From contig CAYVFC010000007.1 in the NCBI GenBank assembly GCA_964450715.1, forward strand, positions 36,463-100,462: a stretch of 64,000 bases of DNA, read 5' to 3'. The position numbers and the translations under genes were made by a program. The notes under the pieces were generated by a model. The model ran no database searches, was not told where the DNA came from, and saw only the letters and a list, made by a program, of their open reading frames with translations. How positions within the stretch are numbered: the first letter of the stretch is position 1; each line of letters starts with the position of its first letter. This stretch comes from CAYVFC01 sp964450715. GTDB lineage: Bacteria; Myxococcota_A; Polyangia; Polyangiales; JAFGIB01. This document shows positions 58,158 through 64,000 of the stretch, piece by piece.

Positions 58158-59945
58158 ATGACTTTCACCTCCCGATGGTCCGATATGGTGGAGTTGCTCA
58201 CCTCTTCGGTGAGCGCGTACGGCGATCGCCCGCTGTTCGGTATCCGGCGGGAGCAGGGCTGGGTCTGGACGAGTTACCGGGATTTTGCCTCGACGGTGGA
58301 TCGGTGCCGCGCCGGGCTCGCCGGCCTGGGCGTCGACCGGGGGGACCGGGTCGCGGTCATCTCCAGCAACCGTCTGAGATGGGCCGCGGCCGCTCACGCC
58401 GTATACGGGCTCTCGGCCGTTCACGTCCCCATCCACGCCAGCCAGCTGGAGAAGGACTGGAAGGATATCCTGCAGGACTCGGGCGCCAAGATCTGCTTCG
58501 TGGACGGCGAGGCCATTCTGGCTCGCGTCAAGTCCATGCAAGCCGATCTGTACGAGCTGGAGCACATCATAGACTTCGACGGCACCGGCGCCGATCACGG
58601 CTCCTTCGCGGGCTTACTGCGGCAAGGCGCGACCCGTGCTGTCGCCAAGCGCGTTCCGGACGCCAGGCGGGACATCGCTTGTATCATCTATACGGCGGGC
58701 GTGAGCGGTAGGCCCAAGGGGGTAAGGCTCACGCATTTCAACCTGGCCAGCAACGCCTCCGCCCTGGTGGAGGCGAGCCGGATCCCACACGGCTCGCTCA
58801 CCGTCTCCTTCCTGCCCTGGTCCAACGTCCTCGGCGGGCTGGTCGAGATGAACCTGCTGTTGGCGACCGGTGGAACCATGGCCATCTGCGGGAATCCCTC
58901 CCGGCTGATGCAGTACGTACGTGAGGTGCGGCCGACCGCGCTCTTCGCAGTGCCCAGGATCTGGAACAGGCTTCGCAGCGGTGCGCTGGAGTCGGTGGCA
59001 TCCCTACCCGCGTATGTACAGAGGGTATTCGCCGAGGCCATGGAAGCGCGCTCCAAACAGCGCGCCTACCGCAACCTCTCGCTGTCCGAGCGGGCCGCTC
59101 TGCGCGTGGCGCGCCCCCTCATCTTTCGCCGCATCCGCAACGTCATGGGCGGCAGGCTCGTTTACGCCTCGTCCGGCGGCGCCGCCTTACCGCTGGAGAC
59201 CGAGGAGTTCTTCGAGAACCTCGACATTCCCATCTACCAGGGCTACGGTTTGACCGAGTGCTCGGGCTGCGCGACCACCTCGAGCCCCTCGACCCGGCGT
59301 CCGGGTTCGGTGGGCAAACCCATCGCCGGGGTCAAGATCTCCATCGACCGCAATGTGGACCAGGCGTCCGAGGGTGAGGGGGAGGTGGTGATCTCCGGCG
59401 ACGGGGTCATGCAGGGATACCACAACCTGCCCGGCGAGACGGTGGAGACCGTTGACGAGCAGGGGGCGCTTCGCACCGGGGATCTCGGCCGTATCGACCC
59501 GGACGGCTATTTATTCATAACCGGAACGCTCAAGGATATCTACAAGCTGGCCAACGGCCGTTACGTGGCGCCCGCTCCGCTGGAGGCCAAGTTGCAGGGC
59601 AGCCCCTACATCGCCCAGTGCATGGTCTACGGCGCCAATCAGGCACATAACGTCGCGCTCATCGTTCCCGATCTGGCGGCTCTCATGGTCTGGGGAACGT
59701 CCAGCGGCATGAGCCCCTTCATCCATACCCTGCTGAAGGACCCGCGGACGCGCCGTCTCTTCGAGGACGAGATCGCCCGGCAGAGCCGCGACTTCAAGAG
59801 CTTCGAGCGTATCCGCGACTTCGCGTTGATCCGCCAGGAGCTCTCCGCGGCTGACGACGCGCTCTCGTCGGTTCACCGGCTCAAGCGCCGCGCCATCGCG
59901 GAGAAGTACCGCAAGACGCTCGGGGAGCTCTATAACGGTTCCTGA
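58158..59945 (+). CDS. AMP-dependent long-chain acyl-CoA synthetase-like ligase
   Basis: The 595-residue ANL ligase resembles long-chain fatty acid-CoA ligases (FadD15/FAA-type): WTSYRDFASTVDRCRAGL, YQGYGLTECSGCATTS, KPIAGVKISID and TGDLGRIDPDGYLFITG, then LKDIYKLANGRYVAPAPLEA in the C-terminal lid. The ATP loop reads YTAGVSGRPKGV, a weakened version of YTSGTTGxPKGV. The order and length fit fatty-acid activation ahead of the acyl-CoA dehydrogenases encoded nearby. ATG is the start. It follows the tandem-receiver gene by 140 bp. Confidence 0.86.
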   Translation: MTFTSRWSDMVELLTSSVSAYGDRPLFGIRREQGWVWTSYRDFASTVDRCRAGLAGLGVDRGDRVAVISSNRLRWAAAAHAVYGLSAVHVPIHASQLEKDWKDILQDSGAKICFVDGEAILARVKSMQADLYELEHIIDFDGTGADHGSFAGLLRQGATRAVAKRVPDARRDIACIIYTAGVSGRPKGVRLTHFNLASNASALVEASRIPHGSLTVSFLPWSNVLGGLVEMNLLLATGGTMAICGNPSRLMQYVREVRPTALFAVPRIWNRLRSGALESVASLPAYVQRVFAEAMEARSKQRAYRNLSLSERAALRVARPLIFRRIRNVMGGRLVYASSGGAALPLETEEFFENLDIPIYQGYGLTECSGCATTSSPSTRRPGSVGKPIAGVKISIDRNVDQASEGEGEVVISGDGVMQGYHNLPGETVETVDEQGALRTGDLGRIDPDGYLFITGTLKDIYKLANGRYVAPAPLEAKLQGSPYIAQCMVYGANQAHNVALIVPDLAALMVWGTSSGMSPFIHTLLKDPRTRRLFEDEIARQSRDFKSFERIRDFALIRQELSAADDALSSVHRLKRRAIAEKYRKTLGELYNGS

Positions 59946-59958
59946 TCCATCGCTAACC

Positions 59959-59983
59959 GTAGGGGAGGGGCTTGCCCTCTCCC
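59959..59983 (+). repeat. REP-like stem-loop, A-type
   Basis: GTAG, arm GGGAGGGG, loop CTTGC, arm CCTCTCCC, one mismatch. It faces the B-type copy at 60001 (17-bp spacer) in the opposite orientation. Confidence 0.75.
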
Positions 59984-60000
59984 TGGTACGATAACCGTCG

Positions 60001-60026
60001 CGGGCGTGCGCGAGGCCCGCCCCTAC
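60001..60026 (-). repeat. REP-like stem-loop, B-type, supplying a stop codon
   Basis: Minus-strand reading: GTAG, arm GGGCGGGC, loop CTCGC, arm GCACGCCC, one mismatch. The TAG of its foot is the stop codon of the zinc-ribbon gene. Confidence 0.78.
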
Positions 60027-60229
60027 GTACCGCAGCTCGGGCAGCTCCACCCCTCGCGCGCCGGGCTGTAGCGGGTGCCGCACTCGGCGCACACCACCGT
60101 GTCCGGCGCCGGGCCCGAAGCGATCGGCCGGCGCGGTTTTCCGCGCCGGCCTCGCCCGGGCGGCAACATACGCATCAGCACTAGCACGGCGATGATCAGC
60201 AGCGCGGCGTAGAGGAGCAAGCGGACCAC
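60023..60229 (-). CDS. Small membrane protein with zinc ribbon
   Basis: The 68-residue protein starts at GTG. One transmembrane helix (LLLYAALLIIAVLVLM) is followed by a basic stretch (RGRRGKPRRP) and a C-terminal zinc ribbon with CAECG and CPSCG, the two CxxC knuckles 16 residues apart. The arrangement is that of PP0621/zinc-ribbon small membrane proteins often found beside acyl-CoA dehydrogenase or rsmH-like genes; their role is unknown. The stop TAG is part of a REP-like element. It follows the acyl-CoA dehydrogenase gene by 16 bp. Confidence 0.75.
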   Translation of the reverse strand: MVRLLLYAALLIIAVLVLMRMLPPGRGRRGKPRRPIASGPAPDTVVCAECGTRYSPAREGWSCPSCGT

Positions 60230-60245
60230 AGGCGACTCCCGTCCT

Positions 60246-61862
60246 TCAGCCGGCGGTGATGGACCGGGCGACCCGGTTCATGTCTTCGAGCAGACCCGCC
60301 TGAAGCGCTACCGCCCCCGGCAGATCCGCCTTTGCGGTCAGCTCGGCCACGGCGGCGTCATCCAACACGCCCGCGCCGGCGAATAGCTTGAGCAAGCGTA
60401 CCGGAACCGAGAGCGCGACCTCGGCCGCCCAAATGCGCGATTCGGCCTGCAACAGCTCGTCGCTCGCGCGCGACGCCGCCTGGCAGAGCGCGACCGCTGT
60501 CTCCACCTCGGCCATGGCCCAGGCCATCTCGAACAGCGCGTGCTGCTGCCGTGCGAGCTTGGCTCGGAAGAGCAGGATCGAGGCCTCGGAGAGAAAGCGG
60601 GCTGCGCGCGCCACCGCCGCTCCGCCTATTTCGGTCAGCGGGGCGACGCTTTCGGCCATCTGTCCGTAGAAGGCTCCCTTCTTCTTCACGTTCTGCCGCA
60701 TACGGAAAACGCTGATAATGTTCTGCTGGATCTCGCTGGTTCCCTCGTAGATGGTCAGGATGCGCGCGTCGCGCTTGATCTTTTCCACCTCGTACTCGGC
60801 GCAGTAGCCGTAGCCGCCCAGCGCCTGGATGGCGTCCTCGGCCGCCCGGTTGCCGAATTCGGTGGCCGCCAGCTTGGCCACCGAGCCTTCCACCTGGCGG
60901 TCCTCGTCGCTCGAGTCTAGTAGATCGGCTACATACTCTATGTATGCTTGAGCCGCGGCCAAACGCACGGCGTTGGGGACCAGCAGCTTGTGGGTGTAGC
61001 CTTGCTTCTCGCAGAGCGGTCCGCCGAACTGCACGCGCTCGCGCGCGTAAGCGATGGCGCGCTCCAGCGCGGCCAGGCCCACGCCCAGCCCGAAGGCGGC
61101 CACCATCAGCCTCGTGTAGCCGAAGACCTCGTTGGCCTGCTTGAGCCCCTCTCCCTCGCGCACTCCCACCAGGTTGTCGGCGGGAATGACCACGTCTTCC
61201 AGCAGCACCTGTGCCGTGTTGGAGAGGCGGATGCCGTGCTTGATCTCGTGGTTGCCGGGGCTGAGCCCCTCGGTCCCGCGCTCGACCACGAAGAAGCTGT
61301 GGCCTTCGGGGGCGCGGGCCAGGATGGTGTAGAGATCGGCGATGGCGCCGTTGGAGATGAACTGCTTGACCCCGTTCAATTTATATCCGGTAACCTTGCC
61401 GTCTGCATCGGTGATGCGCTCCGCCCGGGTCTTGATGGCTTCCACGTTCGAGCCGGCTTCCGGCTCGGTCACGCCGTAGGCCACGATCAGCCCTTGCTCG
61501 GCGATGCGGCTCATCCACTTCTGCTTCTGCCGCTCGGTGCAGCCTACCCGGATAGGATCGGTGCCCAGGGCCACGGCCAGCATGCCCGTGGCCACGCCCA
61601 GATCGATCTTGGCGAACTCGGTCGAGAGGCGGTAGACGTCGTAGGCGCCGCCGCCGATGCCGCCGTAAGGCTCCGGGATGAAGACCAGGTGCATCCCCAC
61701 CTCGGGATCGAGCATGGCGCGAATGGTCTGCTCAGGACAGCGATCCTCGCGGTCCCACCTGAGGCGCTTCTCCAGCGGCATCTCACGCGCCGCGAACTCC
61801 TTCAGGGTGCCGATGGCGGTCGCCAAATCGGCGGGGTCCAGCCGGTTGAGCTTCGTATTCAT
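60246..61862 (-). CDS. Acyl-CoA dehydrogenase (long form)
   Basis: The 538-residue protein has the full acyl-CoA dehydrogenase core (IVAYGVTEPEAGSNVEAIKT, YKLNGVKQFISNGA, FGYTRLMVAAFGLGVGLAAL, ALGGYGYCAEYEVEKIKRD, IYEGTSEIQQNII) plus about 130 residues of C-terminal helical extension. The extended form resembles very-long-chain or ACAD9-like enzymes. The Glu of YEGT is in the position of the catalytic base. It starts 3 bp after the htpG stop, so the two are co-transcribed. Confidence 0.9.
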   Translation of the reverse strand: MNTKLNRLDPADLATAIGTLKEFAAREMPLEKRLRWDREDRCPEQTIRAMLDPEVGMHLVFIPEPYGGIGGGAYDVYRLSTEFAKIDLGVATGMLAVALGTDPIRVGCTERQKQKWMSRIAEQGLIVAYGVTEPEAGSNVEAIKTRAERITDADGKVTGYKLNGVKQFISNGAIADLYTILARAPEGHSFFVVERGTEGLSPGNHEIKHGIRLSNTAQVLLEDVVIPADNLVGVREGEGLKQANEVFGYTRLMVAAFGLGVGLAALERAIAYARERVQFGGPLCEKQGYTHKLLVPNAVRLAAAQAYIEYVADLLDSSDEDRQVEGSVAKLAATEFGNRAAEDAIQALGGYGYCAEYEVEKIKRDARILTIYEGTSEIQQNIISVFRMRQNVKKKGAFYGQMAESVAPLTEIGGAAVARAARFLSEASILLFRAKLARQQHALFEMAWAMAEVETAVALCQAASRASDELLQAESRIWAAEVALSVPVRLLKLFAGAGVLDDAAVAELTAKADLPGAVALQAGLLEDMNRVARSITAG

Positions 61863-61865
61863 TTT

Positions 61866-63815
61866 CTATTCCCCGTGTCGCGGCGCCTCCTCGCGCGCCG
61901 CGGTCTGTAGTAGCTCCGTTACGCCCCTGGCGAAGCGCGCGGGATCGGGAAGCGGGCTTCCCTCGCTGAGCAGCGCCTGGTCGTGCAGCAGCTCGATCCA
62001 GCGCGCTAGTTTTTCCGATTCCGGTTGAGCGGCGTGCAGCAGCTGCAGGCTCTTGACCAGCTCGTGCTCGAGATTGATCTCCAGGATGCGCTTGCTCTCC
62101 GGCAGCGAGCGATGCGCCGCCCGCAGCGCCTGTTCCACGGCGGCGGGCAGCCCGCCTTGCGGGATGACCAGGCAAGCGGGCGAATCGGTCAGCCGCCGGG
62201 AGGGACGTACCTCGCTCACCCGTTCGTCGAGCACCTCGCGTACGCGCTGCAGAAAGGGCCGGAGCGTTTCCGGGGGCTCGGGCGGCTCGCCGTTGCTCTT
62301 CTCCTCGCCCTCTTTCGCCCTCTGCTCGCCGTCCGCCGCTTCCCCGTCCAGCTCCAGGTCGGCCTGCATGGCGTTGACCAGCTTCTTGCCTTCGACTTCG
62401 CCCAGCGTCTCGACCGCCCACTGGTCGACCATGTCGGTCATCAACAGCACCTCGTAGCCCTTACGTTTCAGCGCCTCCAGGTGCGGGCTGTCGGCCAGCA
62501 GCTCGCGGGAGGTGCCGATGGCGTAATAGATGGCCTTCTGGCCCTCGGGCATCCGCTCGATGTAGGCCTTTAGCGCCGAGGGCTCCTGCTGCGCGGTGGT
62601 CTGGTAGCGCAGAAGCGGCACCAGCTTGTCCTTGTATTCCGGGTCGAAGTAGAGCCCCTCCTTGAGCACCGCGCCCAGGCCGGTCCAGAGCTCCAGGTAC
62701 GCTTGCGGGTCCTCGGCCGACCTTTTGGCGAGTAGATCGAGCACTCGGCGGATGACCTGCTTGCGGATGGTGCGCGTGACCTGCGAGTCCTGTAGAAGCT
62801 CGCGAGACACGTTGAGCGGAAGGTCATCGGAGTCGATCACCCCGCGCACGAAACGCAGCCAACGGGGCAGCAGCTCCTCGCACTCTTCCATGATGAAAAC
62901 GCGGCGTACGTAGAGACGGACGCCGTGGCGGCTGTCGGGTAGGAACAGGTCGAAGGGCGGGTGCTTGGGAATGAAGAGCAGTCCGGTGAACGCCTGCTTG
63001 CCCTCCACCGTGAAGTGGACGCGGCCGAAGGGCGGTTCGAAGTCATGAGAGAGGTGCTTGTAGAAGGCCTCGTACTGCTCGTCGCTGATCTCCTTCGGCG
63101 ACTTCTTCCAGAGCGCGCTGGCCTGGTTGACGACCTCGAAGCGCTGCTCGTGCCTCCCGTCCTGCTCGGGGCGGTCGACGCGCAGCTCGATGTCGTGGTT
63201 GATGAAGTCGGAGTAGCGGGAGACCAGCTCCCTCAGCTTCCATTCCGACAGGTAGCTCTCGTGCTCCTTGTCGACGTGCAGCACCACCGAGGTGCCGACC
63301 GCCTCGCGCTCGGCCGGCTCGATGGTGAACGACTGCTTGCCGTCCGAACTCCAGCGAAATGCCTCTTCCGTCCCCGCGGTGCGGCTGATGACTTCCACCT
63401 GGTTCGCCACCAGATAGGCGCTGTAAAAACCCATGCCGAACTGCCCGATCAGCGTGAAATCGTTCTCTCGCTGCGCCTCGGCCAGCTTCTGTAGGAACTG
63501 CTCCGATCCCGAGTGGGCGATGGTCCCCAGGTTCTTCTCCAGCTCCTCCGCGCTCATGCCGATGCCGTTATCCCATACCGTCAACGTGCCCGCCTCGGCG
63601 TTCGGCATCAGGCGGATGACGGCGCGGTACTCGGCCGGCATGAGCTCGGGCCGGGAGATCGAATCGAACCTGAGCCGGTCCAGAGCGTCCGCCGCGTTGG
63701 AGATGAGCTCCCGCAGAAAGACGTCGCGGTTGCTGTACAGGGAGTTGACCACGATATCCAGAACCCGAGCGACCTCAGCCTGGAATTTGCGCGTTTTCTT
63801 CTTCTTCTCCGTCAT
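61866..63815 (-). CDS. htpG: Hsp90-family chaperone HtpG
   Basis: The ATG at 63815 gives 649 residues; the frame extends 28 residues further without family sequence. The N-terminal GHKL ATPase shows ELISNAADALDRLRFDS, VWDNGIGMSAEELEKNLGTI and IGQFGMGFYSAYLVA. The middle domain contains RRVFIMEECEELLPRWLRFV and DSDDLPLNVSRELLQ. The C-terminal dimerisation domain follows an acidic linker at about residues 495-515 (KEGEEKSNGEPPEPPE). It is the first gene of an htpG - acyl-CoA dehydrogenase - zinc ribbon unit. No CIRCE-like operator is visible in the 90 bp upstream. Confidence 0.95.
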   Translation of the reverse strand: MTEKKKKTRKFQAEVARVLDIVVNSLYSNRDVFLRELISNAADALDRLRFDSISRPELMPAEYRAVIRLMPNAEAGTLTVWDNGIGMSAEELEKNLGTIAHSGSEQFLQKLAEAQRENDFTLIGQFGMGFYSAYLVANQVEVISRTAGTEEAFRWSSDGKQSFTIEPAEREAVGTSVVLHVDKEHESYLSEWKLRELVSRYSDFINHDIELRVDRPEQDGRHEQRFEVVNQASALWKKSPKEISDEQYEAFYKHLSHDFEPPFGRVHFTVEGKQAFTGLLFIPKHPPFDLFLPDSRHGVRLYVRRVFIMEECEELLPRWLRFVRGVIDSDDLPLNVSRELLQDSQVTRTIRKQVIRRVLDLLAKRSAEDPQAYLELWTGLGAVLKEGLYFDPEYKDKLVPLLRYQTTAQQEPSALKAYIERMPEGQKAIYYAIGTSRELLADSPHLEALKRKGYEVLLMTDMVDQWAVETLGEVEGKKLVNAMQADLELDGEAADGEQRAKEGEEKSNGEPPEPPETLRPFLQRVREVLDERVSEVRPSRRLTDSPACLVIPQGGLPAAVEQALRAAHRSLPESKRILEINLEHELVKSLQLLHAAQPESEKLARWIELLHDQALLSEGSPLPDPARFARGVTELLQTAAREEAPRHGE

Positions 63816-63886
63816 GGCTCTCCGTTTCGGTAACGATTCGACCGGGAACGATGCCATCGGCTCCCGGCCGATGCAACCAACCTCGT

Positions 63887-63904
63887 CGGGCGGGCGCAAG
63901 GCCT
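63887..63904 (-). repeat. Partial REP-like stem-loop, B-type
   Basis: Starts like the B-type copies (CGGGCGGGCGCAAGGCCT) but diverges before the foot, so it lacks GTAG. It lies 72 bp upstream of htpG. I see nothing else in the last 96 bp of the window. Confidence 0.55.
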
Positions 63905-64000
63905 AATCATTCTACACATCTCGTTACGCTCTTTAGTTTCTGGCGTTTCGATGGGGGCGCGGGCGGTCCGGGGCCGGCCGGCGGGGGACGCGCGGATTGC

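Noticed and set aside
56685..58598. Open frame of 637 residues on the minus strand
   Set aside because: Ser/Arg/Ala-rich antisense shadow of the tandem-receiver gene and the start of the ligase gene; no domain seen.
1..64000. CRISPR arrays, tRNA or rRNA genes, insertion sequences, prophage genes
   Set aside because: I scanned for regularly spaced repeats, tRNA-like cloverleaf ends and transposase or phage-like proteins and found none; the only repeats are the short stem-loops and the single inverted-repeat element.

Overview
The window is a GC-rich (roughly 64% by eye) stretch of a Gram-negative chromosome with about 47 protein-coding genes on both strands. I saw no rRNA, tRNA, CRISPR array, transposase or phage gene. 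Many lipoproteins with acidic residues after the lipobox cysteine, Cys-rich CxC modules, outer-membrane barrels, a DUF4388-type receiver protein, HtpG, RimO and acyl-CoA enzymes together suggest a deltaproteobacterial lineage such as Myxococcota or Bradymonadota. That placement is inference; there is no taxonomic marker gene.

Layout. 1-5.4 kb: an MBL-fold hydrolase, a DapA-family protein without a recognisable Schiff-base lysine, and a minus-strand run of ZU5-like lipoprotein, barrel and RimO. 5.5-14.8 kb: a DUF58 protein, a small membrane protein, a DgkA-type kinase, a TgpA-like transglutaminase, a MoxR ATPase and a TPR protein; the last four overlap start-to-stop. 15-25 kb: a surface cluster with two propeller-like lipoproteins (A1-B1), two divergent Cys-rich lipoproteins (one with five repeats of about 120 residues), an Asp-box propeller and a DUF1302-like barrel. 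25-29.6 kb: an aminotransferase and two GT-C-like membrane glycosyltransferases, tail to tail. 29.7-36.6 kb: a secreted VWA protein, histidine kinase and OmpR-type regulator behind three TTTACA repeats phased at 11 bp, then a FAH hydrolase, a ClpP-fold protease relative and a PhoU-like protein. 36.6-47 kb: a B12-binding-type radical SAM protein, a DUF1015 protein, a second MoxR-DUF58 cluster without transglutaminase, a lipobox-bearing FkbM-type methyltransferase and acetoacetyl-CoA synthetase. 47-53 kb: a second copy of the lipoprotein pair (A2-B2) followed by barrels and a small lipoprotein. 53-64 kb: two acyl-CoA dehydrogenases, an aminotransferase, a Sel1 lipoprotein, a tandem receiver/DUF4388 protein, an acyl-CoA synthetase, a zinc-ribbon protein and HtpG.

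Non-coding structure stands out. Eleven short stem-loops with a GTAG foot (one partial) sit between genes, often as oppositely oriented neighbours. They have the architecture of REP elements served by RAYT transposases, and their stems vary in a compensatory way. A separate imperfect inverted repeat with 25-nt arms lies upstream of A2, and the A2 start codon itself lies in one arm of a perfect 10-bp inverted repeat.

How the genes may work together: most of the window concerns the envelope (lipoproteins, barrels, transglutaminase/MoxR modules, a sensor with a secreted VWA partner) or CoA-linked carbon metabolism. The best candidates for undescribed biology are the duplicated A-B lipoprotein pair with its neighbouring secreted proteins, and the VWA-kinase-regulator operon with a probable self-binding site.
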